The notes below the pieces were generated by a model that ran no database searches, was not told the origin of the DNA, and saw nothing but the letters and a program-made list of their open reading frames with translations. A stretch of DNA of 64,000 nucleotides from Streptomyces sp. RB17 (GTDB taxonomy: Bacteria > Actinomycetota > Actinomycetes > Streptomycetales > Streptomycetaceae), in contig NZ_WEGL01000007.1 in the NCBI RefSeq assembly GCF_009604455.1, forward strand, positions 62,001-126,000. The letters run 5' to 3'. The translations under genes were made by a program, and so were the position numbers. Positions 8,372 to 16,825 of this stretch are shown piece by piece. Within the stretch, counting starts at the first letter, position 1; every line of letters starts with the position of its first letter.

Positions 8372-9406
8372 ATGATCCAGTTCGACGCGGTCCACAAGCG
8401 CTTCCCCAACGGCACGACAGCAGTCCACGACCTCAGCCTGGAGATGCCGGAAGGCGGTATCACCGTCCTGGTCGGATCCTCCGGTTGCGGCAAGACCACC
8501 ACCCTGCGGATGATCAACCGGATGGTCGAGCCGACCTCGGGCACCATCCGCGTCGGCGGCAGGGACGTCACCCGGCAGGACGCGGCCGAGCTGCGCCGCT
8601 CCATCGGCTACGTCATCCAGCAGGCCGGCCTCTTCCCGCACCGCACGGTGCTCGACAACATCGCCACCGTCCCGCTGCTGCTCGGCTGGAACCGCAGGAA
8701 GGCCCGGGCCCGCGCCGCCGAACTCCTGGAGACCGTCGGCCTGACCCCGGAGGCCGGCAAGCGCTACCCGCACCAGCTCTCCGGCGGCCAGCAGCAGCGC
8801 GTCGGCGTCGCCCGCGCCCTCGCGGCCGACCCGCCGGTGCTGCTCATGGACGAGCCGTTCGGCGCGGTCGACCCGGTGGTCCGCACCCAGCTGCAGGACG
8901 AACTGCTCCGGCTGCAGGCGGAGTTGAGCAAGACCATTGTCTTCGTCACGCACGACATCGACGAGGCCGTACGGCTCGGCGACCGGATCGCCGTGTTCCG
9001 CACCGGCGGCCACCTGGTCCAGTGCGCCCCGCCCGCCGAACTCCTGGCCCGCCCCGCCGACGACTTCGTGGCCGGCTTCCTCGGCGCCGAGCGTGGCCTG
9101 AAGCTGCTGTCCCTGAAGACCCTCGCCGACGTCCCCCAGGGCCCGGCACCGGAAGGCGCCGCCTGGACCCTCGTCCTCGACGCGGCGAACAAGCCCCTGC
9201 ACTGGGCCTCGAAGGACGCCGAGCTCCCCGTACGCCCGCTGAAGGACAGCGACTCCCTCCTCTCCGCCCTGAACGAGTCGGTCGCCTCCCCCACCGGACT
9301 GATCGCCCGCGTCGACGCCGACGGCGTCCTCACCGGCGTCTCCTCGCGCGACGACATCCATGAGCACGCCGGCCGTGCCCACGCCGAAGTGAGGGTGGCC
9401 GCATGA
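8372..9406 (+). CDS. Betaine-type ABC importer, ATP-binding protein (OpuCA/ProV-like)
   Basis: ATPase of a quaternary-amine ABC importer, about 344 residues. Walker A is GSSGCGKTT (residues 35-43), the signature LSGGQQQRV and Walker B VLLMDEPFG follow, and the D-loop/H-switch region FVTHDIDEA is intact. Residues about 240-340 form a weakly conserved CBS-like tail, the region that senses ionic strength in OpuA-type transporters. ATG 8372 is preceded by AAGGGAC; an upstream ATG at 8348 lies inside the palindrome and is unlikely. The stop overlaps the first permease (ATGA). It heads a four-gene operon with two permeases and a lipoprotein. Confidence 0.92.
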   Translation: MIQFDAVHKRFPNGTTAVHDLSLEMPEGGITVLVGSSGCGKTTTLRMINRMVEPTSGTIRVGGRDVTRQDAAELRRSIGYVIQQAGLFPHRTVLDNIATVPLLLGWNRRKARARAAELLETVGLTPEAGKRYPHQLSGGQQQRVGVARALAADPPVLLMDEPFGAVDPVVRTQLQDELLRLQAELSKTIVFVTHDIDEAVRLGDRIAVFRTGGHLVQCAPPAELLARPADDFVAGFLGAERGLKLLSLKTLADVPQGPAPEGAAWTLVLDAANKPLHWASKDAELPVRPLKDSDSLLSALNESVASPTGLIARVDADGVLTGVSSRDDIHEHAGRAHAEVRVAA

Positions 9407-10044
9407 CGATCGACTGGTCCTGGATAACGGCCCACACCGACGACCTCACCACGCTCACGCTCTCCCACCTCCAGGCCGCGCTGACCGCCGTCGCCCTCGG
9501 CCTGCTGATCTCGCTCCCGCTGGCCGTGGTCGCCCACCGGATCCCCCGGCTGCGCGGCTTCCTCCTCGGCGCCTCCAACGTCCTGTTCACGATCCCGTCG
9601 ATCGCGATCTTCGTCCTGCTGCTGCCGGTCAGCGGCCTGACCCGCACCACCACCGTGACCGGCCTGACCGTCTACACCCTGGTCGTCCTGCTGCGGAACA
9701 CCGTCGAGGGCCTCGACTCGGTCCCCGTGAAGGTGAAGGAGGCGGCGAAGGCGATGGGCACGCGCCCCCTGCGCACGCTCCTCACCGTCGAGTTCCCCCT
9801 CGCGCTCCCCGTGATCATGGCGGGCGTCCGGATCGCCACCGTCATGTCGATCTCCCTGGTCTCCGTCGCGACCTACATCGGCGACGGCGGCCTCGGCCAG
9901 CTCTTCACCGACGGCTTCCAGCGCAACTTCCCCACCCCGGTGATCGCCGGAGTGGTCCTCACCCTGCTCCTCGCGGTCGTCGCGGACGCGGCGCTGGTCG
10001 CCGTCCAGTACGCCCTCACCCCCTGGACCAGGAGGCGAGCCTGA
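9403..10044 (+). CDS. Betaine-type ABC importer permease 1 (OpuCB/ProW-like)
   Basis: Inner-membrane permease of 213 residues with about five to six hydrophobic segments and the BPD-transporter cytoplasmic loop (EAAKAMGTRPLRTLLTVEFP, around residues 112-131) that contacts the ATPase. Translation is coupled to the ATPase by an ATGA overlap and to permease 2 by a TGATG overlap. Two separate permeases per system is the OpuC/OsmU arrangement, unlike EgtU-type fusions with the binding protein. Confidence 0.9.
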   Translation: MTIDWSWITAHTDDLTTLTLSHLQAALTAVALGLLISLPLAVVAHRIPRLRGFLLGASNVLFTIPSIAIFVLLLPVSGLTRTTTVTGLTVYTLVVLLRNTVEGLDSVPVKVKEAAKAMGTRPLRTLLTVEFPLALPVIMAGVRIATVMSISLVSVATYIGDGGLGQLFTDGFQRNFPTPVIAGVVLTLLLAVVADAALVAVQYALTPWTRRRA

Positions 10045-10706
10045 TGTACGAACTGATCAAGAACCTCGGGACGTGGCTGACCAGCGGCTCCCAGTGGACC
10101 GGCCCGGACGGCATCGCCCACCGCCTCGCCGAACACCTCCAGTACTCCCTGCTGGCCACCCTCATCGCCGCCGCCATCGGCCTGCCGCTCGGGCTGCTGA
10201 TCGGCCACACCGGCAAGGGCGCGTTCATCGCGATCAACCTCGCCTCCTTCGGCCGGGCCCTGCCGACCGTCGGCCTGGTCGTGCTGGTCTTCCTGGCCGG
10301 CGGCCTGTCGATGCTGCCGGTGTACGTCGCGCTGGTCGCCCTCGCCGTCCCGGCGATCGTCACCAACACCTACGCCGGCATGACCGCCGTCGACCCGGAC
10401 GTGAAGGACGCGGCCCGTGGCCAGGGCATGCGCGGCCACCAGGTCCTGTTCCAGGTGGAGTTGCCGCTGGCCCTCCCCCTGATCATGACCGGCCTGCGGC
10501 TGGCCCTGATCCAGGTGGTGGCCACGGCGACCATCGCCGCGTACGTCTCCTTCGGCGGCCTGGGCCGCTACGTCTTCGACGGCCTCGCCCAGCGCGACCT
10601 GGTCCAGGTGCTCGGCGGCGCGGTGCTGGTCGCGGTCGTCGCCGTCGTCCTGGACGTGGCCCTGGCCTCGCTCCAGCGCTTCCTCTTCCGTCACCGCACC
10701 GCGTAG
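10044..10706 (+). CDS. Betaine-type ABC importer permease 2 (OpuCD/ProW-like)
   Basis: Second permease, 220 residues, with five to six membrane segments and its own EAA-type loop (KDAARGQGMRGHQVLFQVEL). Its ATG shares one base with the stop of permease 1. It is related to permease 1 but clearly diverged, so the channel is probably a heterodimer. Confidence 0.9.
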   Translation: MYELIKNLGTWLTSGSQWTGPDGIAHRLAEHLQYSLLATLIAAAIGLPLGLLIGHTGKGAFIAINLASFGRALPTVGLVVLVFLAGGLSMLPVYVALVALAVPAIVTNTYAGMTAVDPDVKDAARGQGMRGHQVLFQVELPLALPLIMTGLRLALIQVVATATIAAYVSFGGLGRYVFDGLAQRDLVQVLGGAVLVAVVAVVLDVALASLQRFLFRHRTA

Positions 10707-10719
10707 GGAAAAACGACCA

Positions 10720-11652
10720 ATGAACCGACGTACTGTCCTCGGCGGCCTGTTCGCGGTCGCCTCCGTCCCCGCCCTCTCCGCCTGCGCGGGTGGCATCACC
10801 TCCCTCAACGGCCAGGGCTCCGCCGCCGGCGGCGGTGGCTCCAGCAAGGGCGGAGTCACCATCGGCACCGCCAACTTCACCGAGAACCAGGTCCTCGGCT
10901 ACCTCTACGCGGCCGCCCTGCAGGGCGCCGGAGTGAAGACGACCGTCCGCCCCAACCTCGGCACACGCGAGATCGTCATCCCGGCCCTCAGGGGCGGCGA
11001 CATCGACCTGCTGCCCGAGTACCAGGGCGCCCTCCTCAACTACCTCGCCCCGAAGGTCACGGTCTCCGAGTCGGGCGAGATGCAGAACGCCCTCACCCAG
11101 GCCCTCCCGGCCGGCCTCCAGGTGCTGCCGTACGGCATGGCGGAGGACTCCGACGCCTTCGTCGTCACCCGCGAGACGGCGAAGAAGTACGGGCTGACGT
11201 CCCTCGCCGACCTGCGCAAGCAGAACGGCAAGCTGGTCATCGGCGCCGCCCCCGAGGTGAAGAAGCGCCAGGTCGGCGCGGTCGGCCTGAAGGACGTGTA
11301 CGGCGTGGAGTTCAGGGAGTTCAAGTCGCTCGACTCCGACGGGCCGCTGGTCAAGGGCGCGCTCAAGAAGGGCGACGTGGACGTGGCGAACCTGTTCACC
11401 ACCGACACCGACATCAAGGCCAACGACTGGGTGGTGCTCACCGACCCCGAACACCTGATCCCCAGCCAGCACATCGTCCCGCTCATCGCCGACCGCAAGG
11501 CCGACGACACCGTCCGCAAGGCCCTCGCCCGGCTCGGCAACCTGCTGACCACCGCTCAGCTCACCGAGCTCAACCGGCAGGTGGACAAGGACAAGAAGGA
11601 CCCCGAGGACGTGGCGAACGCCTACGCGAAGCAGCACGGGCTGGTGCGGTAG
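10720..11652 (+). CDS. Betaine-type ABC importer substrate-binding lipoprotein (OpuCC/OsmX-like)
   Basis: Exported binding protein of 310 residues. A twin-Arg-containing signal (MNRRTVLGG) ends in the lipobox LSAC with the lipidated Cys near residue 22, followed by a Gly/Ser linker. The mature part begins with the family's IGTANFTENQ block and contains DIDLLPEYQGALLNYL, the segment that lines the quaternary-ammonium pocket in OpuC proteins. It completes the operon at 8372-11652. The real ligand may be glycine betaine, carnitine, choline or, given the MIO-less lyase next door, ergothioneine or hercynine. Confidence 0.9.
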   Translation: MNRRTVLGGLFAVASVPALSACAGGITSLNGQGSAAGGGGSSKGGVTIGTANFTENQVLGYLYAAALQGAGVKTTVRPNLGTREIVIPALRGGDIDLLPEYQGALLNYLAPKVTVSESGEMQNALTQALPAGLQVLPYGMAEDSDAFVVTRETAKKYGLTSLADLRKQNGKLVIGAAPEVKKRQVGAVGLKDVYGVEFREFKSLDSDGPLVKGALKKGDVDVANLFTTDTDIKANDWVVLTDPEHLIPSQHIVPLIADRKADDTVRKALARLGNLLTTAQLTELNRQVDKDKKDPEDVANAYAKQHGLVR

Positions 11653-11733
11653 ACGGGCGGCCCCCGGCAGACCGCTGCAAGAGGGGGGTTGTCCCCAGTG
11701 CGGAGGGCGTGATCGCTCCCTAACGTGTCCGTC

Positions 11734-12156
11734 ATGACCGGAACGGACGGGCGGGAAACCGACCTGAGAGACGAACTCGACGCCACCCTGCAGACCCGCA
11801 GGGAGCTGGGCGAGGAGTACGAGTCGGCGCTGGTCGACTCCTTCCTGGAGAAGGTCGACCAGCGCATCGACGGCGCGGTGGAGCGGCGGCTGCGCAGGAC
11901 GCTGGCCGAGCAGCGGACGCAGGTGGCGCGCGGCACCCGCCCCGGGTACGGCGCGGACTCCTGGGCCGAGCGGTTCGGCCTGGCCGTCGTCTCGCTGGTA
12001 CTGGCGATCCCGCTGTCGGCGATCGGCGCCCACAACGCCGGCCTGTCCGGCCTGCTGATCTCCTGGGCCGGCGTCGTCGGCGTCAACGTCGTCCAGGCCG
12101 CACGCACCCGTCCGGACCTGTTCGGCCGTCGCCGCCGTCCGTCCGAGGACGACTGA
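11734..12156 (+). CDS. Small conserved membrane protein, probably leaderless mRNA
   Basis: 140 residues: an acidic/basic helical N-terminal half (about 1-70) rich in Glu and Arg that looks coiled-coil, then two hydrophobic segments (about 85-102 and 105-122) and an RRRR tail. I do not recognise a named function; similar proteins occur in Streptomyces. A TAACGT -10-like box (11721-11726) ends seven bases before ATG 11734, so the transcript probably begins at the start codon. A GTG nine bases earlier is less likely. Confidence 0.65.
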   Translation: MTGTDGRETDLRDELDATLQTRRELGEEYESALVDSFLEKVDQRIDGAVERRLRRTLAEQRTQVARGTRPGYGADSWAERFGLAVVSLVLAIPLSAIGAHNAGLSGLLISWAGVVGVNVVQAARTRPDLFGRRRRPSEDD

Positions 12157-12188
12157 CCGCTCTCGGTCTCCGTCGGCGGCAGCCCCGG

Positions 12189-12291
12189 CTCGACGTTCCC
12201 CTGAAAAGGACTCGATGCTCCCCTGAAAAAGATATGCGCGGGGACCGCCGCACCCCCGTTGCCGGGGGGCGGGACGACGGCGGTCCCCGCG
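12189..12291. terminator. Tandem 22-bp repeat and large stem-loop between convergent genes
   Basis: The 386-base gap between two convergent genes (12157-12542) has no convincing gene. It contains two direct 22-base copies (12189-12210 and 12211-12232, three mismatches) built around TCCCCTGAAAA. Next comes a perfect 14-bp inverted repeat (CGCGGGGACCGCCG at 12237-12250 and its complement at 12278-12291) enclosing a second small stem, most likely a two-way terminator. Near the right end GTGAAC-N5-GTTCAC (12516-12532) forms a palindrome just past the cbs stop. Confidence 0.55.
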
Positions 12292-12542
12292 AGGGACGCG
12301 GGCCGGGTCAGGACCGGGCTGCGCGTCCGTGGCGTCCATGGAGGTCCGGGAGCCGCTCCGGAGGTCCTTGGCGCCGTTCGGCGCCGGCCGGGGCGGGGAG
12401 CCGCTCCCGCCCTGCCGACATCCACCAATGTGCCGGACCCGTGTTAAGCGGGTGCTGCGCGCACGTGACACGCTCGTACCACTTCCGCGAACCCGCCTCA
12501 CCCCAAGAAACGCGTGTGAACCCGCAGTTCACCGGGGGTTCG

Positions 12543-13934
12543 CTACTGCTTTCCCCCCTTGGCCAGGAAGGCCAGCAGGTCCTGCCGGCTGACCACGCCG
12601 GTGGGCTTGCCCTCGACCAGGACGATCGCCGCGTCGGCCGAGCCGAGCACGGACATCAGGTCGCCGACCGGCTCGCCGGAGCCGACCTGGGGCAGCGGGG
12701 CGGACATGTGCTTCTCCAGCGGGTCCTCGAGGGAGGCGCGCTTGTTGAAGAGGGCGTCCAGCAGCTCCCGTTCCACCACGGACCCGACGACCTCGGCGGC
12801 CATCACGTCCGGGTGACCGGCGCCCGGCTTGACGACCGGCATCTGCGAGACGCCGTACTCGCGCAGCACCTCGATGGCCTGGCCGACGGTCTCCTCCGGG
12901 TGCATGTGCACCAGGGAGGGGATGGTGCCGCCCGCCTTGTCGTTCAGGACGTCGCCGACGCGGGCGCTCGGGCCCTCGTCCTCCAGGAAGCCGTAGTCGG
13001 CCATCCACTCGTCGTTGAAGATCTTGCTGAGGTAGCCGCGCCCGCTGTCCGGGAGCAGCACGACCACGACGTCGTCGGGCCCGAGCCGCTCGGCGACCCG
13101 CAGCGCCGCGACGACGGCCATGCCGCAGGAGCCACCCACCAGCAGCCCCTCCTCCTTGGCGAGGCGACGGGTCATCTGGAAGGAGTCCTTGTCGGACACG
13201 GCGACGATCTCGTCCGCCACGGTGCGGTCGTAGGCGGTCGGCCAGAAGTCCTCGCCGACGCCCTCGACCAGGTACGGCCGCCCGGAGCCGCCGGAGTACA
13301 CGGACCCCTCCGGGTCGGCGCCGACGACCTTGACCTTGCCGTCGCTGACGTCCTTCAGATAGCGGCCGGTACCGGAGATGGTGCCGCCCGTACCGACGCC
13401 CGCCACGAAGTGGGTGATCTTCCCCTCGGTCTGCTCCCACAGCTCGGGGCCGGTCGAGTGATAGTGCGAGAGCGGGTTGTTGGGGTTGGAGTACTGGTCG
13501 GGCTTCCACGCGCCCGGGGTCTCGCGGACGAGGCGGTCGGAGACGTTGTAGTAGGAGTCCGGGTGCTCAGGGGCGACGGCGGTCGGGCACACGACGACCT
13601 CGGCGCCGTAGGCCCGCAGCACGTTGATCTTGTCGGTGGAGACCTTGTCGGGGCACACGAAGATGCACTTGTAGCCCTTCTGCTGGGCCACGATGGCCAG
13701 TCCCACACCGGTGTTGCCGCTGGTCGGCTCGACGATCGTGCCGCCCGGCTTGAGCTCACCGCTCTGCTCGGCGGCCTCGATCATGCGCAGGGCGATGCGG
13801 TCCTTCACGGAGCCGCCCGGGTTGAAGTACTCCACCTTGGCCAGGACGGTGGCCCGGATGCCCTGGGTCACGCTGTTGAGCCGCACCAGCGGGGTGTTGC
13901 CGACGAGGCTGATCATCGAGTCGTGGAATCGCAC
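12543..13934 (-). CDS. cbs: Cystathionine beta-synthase
   Basis: PLP enzyme condensing serine (or O-acetylserine) with homocysteine to cystathionine in transsulfuration. The 463-residue protein has a catalytic domain (about 1-320) with the PLP lysine in NPGGSVKDR (Lys44), TSGNTGVGLA and GTGGTISGTGRY. Two C-terminal CBS repeats (about 335-460) distinguish it from plain cysteine synthase. GTG 13934 has a GGAG site nine bases upstream; the frame stays open much further but without family similarity. It is transcribed alone, divergent from the SGNH hydrolase. Confidence 0.93.
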   Translation of the reverse strand: MRFHDSMISLVGNTPLVRLNSVTQGIRATVLAKVEYFNPGGSVKDRIALRMIEAAEQSGELKPGGTIVEPTSGNTGVGLAIVAQQKGYKCIFVCPDKVSTDKINVLRAYGAEVVVCPTAVAPEHPDSYYNVSDRLVRETPGAWKPDQYSNPNNPLSHYHSTGPELWEQTEGKITHFVAGVGTGGTISGTGRYLKDVSDGKVKVVGADPEGSVYSGGSGRPYLVEGVGEDFWPTAYDRTVADEIVAVSDKDSFQMTRRLAKEEGLLVGGSCGMAVVAALRVAERLGPDDVVVVLLPDSGRGYLSKIFNDEWMADYGFLEDEGPSARVGDVLNDKAGGTIPSLVHMHPEETVGQAIEVLREYGVSQMPVVKPGAGHPDVMAAEVVGSVVERELLDALFNKRASLEDPLEKHMSAPLPQVGSGEPVGDLMSVLGSADAAIVLVEGKPTGVVSRQDLLAFLAKGGKQ

Positions 13935-14093
13935 CGTTGTCTCCGGTTGCTGCAAAAGATGTGGTCTTAGTGGTGTCGCCAGCCTAAGGCCAGGTGTGTG
14001 GCCGACGCGGTCGTTCACTCCCCGTTGAGATTGACGCACGGTCCGTACGGGGCAAGGAGTGGGTGTACGGCTACGAGGAGGTGGCGGCGACGC

Positions 14094-15113
14094 ATGACGA
14101 GCATGTCCAGGGCGAGAGTGGCCCGGCGCATCGCGGCCGGTGCGGCGTACGGCGGTGGCGGGGTCGGGCTGGTCGGCGCGGCCGCGGTCGGTCTGCTGCT
14201 CGCGGAGGTACGGCTGGCCCGGCGCCATGTGGGCAACCACAGCGGCGGCCGCGTCCCCGTGGCCGACGGCGTGTACGGCCACGCGTACGACGCCCCCGGA
14301 GAACCAGCCCTCCGCCTGACCATGCTCGGCGACTCCACGGCGGCCGGGCAGGGCGTGCACCGCGCGGGCCAGACGCCGGGGGCGCTGCTGGCCTCGGGCC
14401 TGGCGGCGGTGGCGGAACGCCCGGTGGAGCTGCGGAACGTGGCGCTGCCGGGCGCCCGGTCCGACGACCTGGACCGCCAGGTGGCGTCGGTGCTGTCGGG
14501 GGCGACGCCGGTCCCGGACGTGTGCGTGATCATGATCGGCGCGAACGACGTGACCCACCGGATGCCGCCGACCCGTTCGGTACGGCATCTGTCGGCGGCG
14601 GTACGACGGCTGCGCACGGCCGGTGCGGAGGTGGTGGTCGGCACCTGCCCCGACCTCGGCACCATCGAGCCGGTGCAACAGCCGCTGCGCTGGCTGGCCC
14701 GGCGGGCCTCGCGGCAGCTGGCGGCGGCGCAGACGATCGGGGTGGTGGAGCAGGGGGGCCGGACCGTGTCCCTCGGTGACCTGCTGGGCCCGGAGTTCGA
14801 GGCGAACCCCCGGGAGCTGTTCGGGCCGGACAACTACCACCCCTCGGCGGAGGGGTACGCGACGGCGGCGATGGCGGTGCTGCCGACCGTGTGCGCCGCC
14901 CTGGGCCTGTGGCCGGCGGAGGAGGAACGGCCCGACGTGTCGCGGCGCGAGGGCTTCCTGCCGGTGGCTCGCGCGGCGGCCGAGGCTGCGTCGGAGGCGG
15001 GTACGGAGGTCACGGCGGCCATGCCGACGGGGCCGCGTGGGCCGTGGGCGCTGCTGAAACGCCGGCGCCGGCGCCGCGTACCGGAGGCCGAGCCGGCCCA
15101 CCCGTCCTTGTGA
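14094..15113 (+). CDS. SGNH/GDSL-family hydrolase, membrane-anchored or exported
   Basis: Lipase/esterase-type hydrolase of about 339 residues. A basic N-terminus and one hydrophobic stretch (about 14-38) suggest a signal anchor. Block I is MLGDSTAAGQG with nucleophile Ser81, block III is IGANDVTHR, and block V is the PDNYHPSAEGY Asp-His pair, so the catalytic set is complete. The substrate cannot be told. The C-terminus is very Arg-rich. ATG 14094 follows GAGGAGG at some distance; ATG 14103 is possible. Confidence 0.82.
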   Translation: MTSMSRARVARRIAAGAAYGGGGVGLVGAAAVGLLLAEVRLARRHVGNHSGGRVPVADGVYGHAYDAPGEPALRLTMLGDSTAAGQGVHRAGQTPGALLASGLAAVAERPVELRNVALPGARSDDLDRQVASVLSGATPVPDVCVIMIGANDVTHRMPPTRSVRHLSAAVRRLRTAGAEVVVGTCPDLGTIEPVQQPLRWLARRASRQLAAAQTIGVVEQGGRTVSLGDLLGPEFEANPRELFGPDNYHPSAEGYATAAMAVLPTVCAALGLWPAEEERPDVSRREGFLPVARAAAEAASEAGTEVTAAMPTGPRGPWALLKRRRRRRVPEAEPAHPSL

Positions 15114-15117
15114 CCCA

Positions 15118-15183
15118 CCAGGGGGCTCCGCCCCCGGCCCCCACCCTGGGCATGGGCCGGGGGTCCGGGGGCGGAGCCCCTGG
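15118..15183. terminator. Long GC-rich inverted repeat after the SGNH hydrolase
   Basis: Nearly perfect arms (CCAGGGGGCTCCGCCCCCGG at 15118-15137 and its partner at 15165-15183) with a short inner loop, directly after the hydrolase stop. It works as a factor-independent terminator in form, though without a T tract. A related sequence sits near 55815-55860, so it belongs to a dispersed repeat family. Confidence 0.6.
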
Positions 15184-15200
15184 GCGGACAACCCAGGCCA

Positions 15201-15214
15201 AGCAAGCGCTTAGT
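15201..15214. promoter_or_regulatory. KstR2/TetR-like palindrome upstream of thiolase
   Basis: AGCAAGCGCTTAGT differs at one base from the actinobacterial KstR2 consensus A-N-CAAG-N2-CTTG-N-T, a TetR-family site found before lipid-degradation genes. It is about 108 bases before the thiolase ATG. The regulator is not in the window. Confidence 0.4.
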
Positions 15215-15321
15215 AAACTGCGGTCAGTGTCACACACCAATACCGGTGACCTTGGCCATACGTAGCGGTAACTTCCCAACCGGCCCTGCCCGAAAAGCAA
15301 ACATCGTTCACTGGAGCCGTG

Positions 15322-16542
15322 ATGCCCGAAGCCGTCATCGTCTCGACCGCCCGCTCCCCCATCGGCCGCGCCGTCAAGGGCTCCCTGAAGGACCTGCGCC
15401 CCGACGACCTGACCGCCACGATCATCCAGGCCGCCCTCGCCAAGGTCCCCCAGCTGGACCCCAGGGACATCGACGACCTGATGCTCGGCTGCGGCCTCCC
15501 CGGCGGCGAGCAGGGCCACAACCTCGGCCGGATCGTCGCCGTGCAGATGGGCATGGACCACCTGCCGGGCTGCACGATCACCCGGTACTGCTCCTCGTCC
15601 CTGCAGACCTCCCGCATGGCCCTGCACGCCATCAAGGCCGGCGAGGGCGACGTCTTCATCTCGGCCGGTGTCGAGACGGTCTCCCGCTACATCAAGGGCA
15701 GCTCCGACGGTCTGCCGGACACGCACAACCCGCTGTTCGCCGACGCCGAGGCCCGTACCGAGGCCATCGCCCAGCAGGAGGGCACGACCTGGCACGACCC
15801 GCGCGAGGACGGCCTGCTGCCCGACCCGTACATCGCGATGGGCCAGACCGCCGAGAACCTGGCCCGCGCCAAGGGCATCACCCGCCAGGAGATGGACGAG
15901 TTCGGCGTCCGCTCGCAGAACCTCGCCGAGCAGGCCATCAAGAACGGCTTCTGGGAGCGCGAGATCACCCCGGTGACCCTCCCGGACGGCACGGTCGTCA
16001 GCAAGGACGACGGCCCGCGCCCCGGCGTCACCCTGGAGGGCGTCTCCGGCCTCAAGCCGGTCTTCCGCCCGGACGGACTGGTCACCGCCGGCAACTGCTG
16101 CCCGCTCAACGACGGTGCCGCCGCCGTCGTCATCATGAGCGACACCAAGGCCCGCGAGCTGGGCCTGACCCCGCTCGCCCGGATCGTGTCCACCGGTGTC
16201 TCCGGCCTCTCCCCCGAGATCATGGGCCTCGGCCCGGTCGAGGCGAGCAAGCAGGCGCTGCAGCGCGCCGGCCTCACCATCGGCGACATCGACCTGGTCG
16301 AGATCAACGAGGCCTTCGCCGCCCAGGTGATCCCCTCCTACCGCGAGCTCGGCATCGACATCGACAGGCTGAACGTCAACGGCGGCGCCATCGCCGTCGG
16401 CCACCCCTTCGGCATGACCGGCGCCCGGATCACCGGCACGCTCATCAACTCCCTGCAGTGGCACGACAAGCAGTTCGGTCTGGAGACGATGTGCGTCGGC
16501 GGCGGCCAGGGCATGGCGATGGTCATCGAGCGCCTCAGCTGA
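15322..16542 (+). CDS. Acetyl-CoA C-acyltransferase (thiolase)
   Basis: Thiolase-superfamily enzyme of 406 residues for beta-oxidation or acetoacetyl-CoA metabolism. The nucleophilic Cys90 is in RYCSSSLQTSRMA, the general-base His361 in VGHPFGMTGAR and the second Cys391 in TMCVGGGQGMA; NEAFAAQ is also present, so it should be active. The substrate-loop motif reads GNCCPLNDGAAA with two cysteines where many thiolases have serines. ATG 15322 is preceded by TGGAG; a GTG three bases earlier is possible. A strong terminator follows, so it is a single-gene transcript. Confidence 0.93.
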   Translation: MPEAVIVSTARSPIGRAVKGSLKDLRPDDLTATIIQAALAKVPQLDPRDIDDLMLGCGLPGGEQGHNLGRIVAVQMGMDHLPGCTITRYCSSSLQTSRMALHAIKAGEGDVFISAGVETVSRYIKGSSDGLPDTHNPLFADAEARTEAIAQQEGTTWHDPREDGLLPDPYIAMGQTAENLARAKGITRQEMDEFGVRSQNLAEQAIKNGFWEREITPVTLPDGTVVSKDDGPRPGVTLEGVSGLKPVFRPDGLVTAGNCCPLNDGAAAVVIMSDTKARELGLTPLARIVSTGVSGLSPEIMGLGPVEASKQALQRAGLTIGDIDLVEINEAFAAQVIPSYRELGIDIDRLNVNGGAIAVGHPFGMTGARITGTLINSLQWHDKQFGLETMCVGGGQGMAMVIERLS

Positions 16543-16579
16543 CCCACCGTCCGTAGCGGGGCAGGCACTTTACGTCAGG

Positions 16580-16623
16580 AAAGGGCCCGGAACCGAGGAA
16601 ACTCCTCGGTTCCGGGCCTTTTC
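16580..16623 (+). terminator. Intrinsic terminator after thiolase
   Basis: A 15-bp perfect stem (GGCCCGGAACCGAGG at 16584-16598, complement at 16604-16618) with a five-base loop and a TTTT tail. The rest of the 16543-16825 gap shows no gene. Confidence 0.85.
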
Positions 16624-16825
16624 GTGATCCAATCTCCCCCAGGATGTGACCTATCTCGCTCGACGGACACATCGGCGCAGGTCAACGCAGGTCGGAGCGG
16701 TTCGCGACGACACCACAAGGCCAAAGCCCTGTCCGTTTCGTGACGTTACGCACTGACAGCTGGATAGTCCGCCCTTCAAGCTGATGTAGGAAGTCGGGGG
16801 TCGACTTTGAACCGGGAGTACGTCA

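Noticed and set aside
13998..14093. Upstream extension of the SGNH hydrolase
   Set aside because: The extra residues lack family similarity and no ribosome site precedes the earlier start; the signal anchor begins at 14094.
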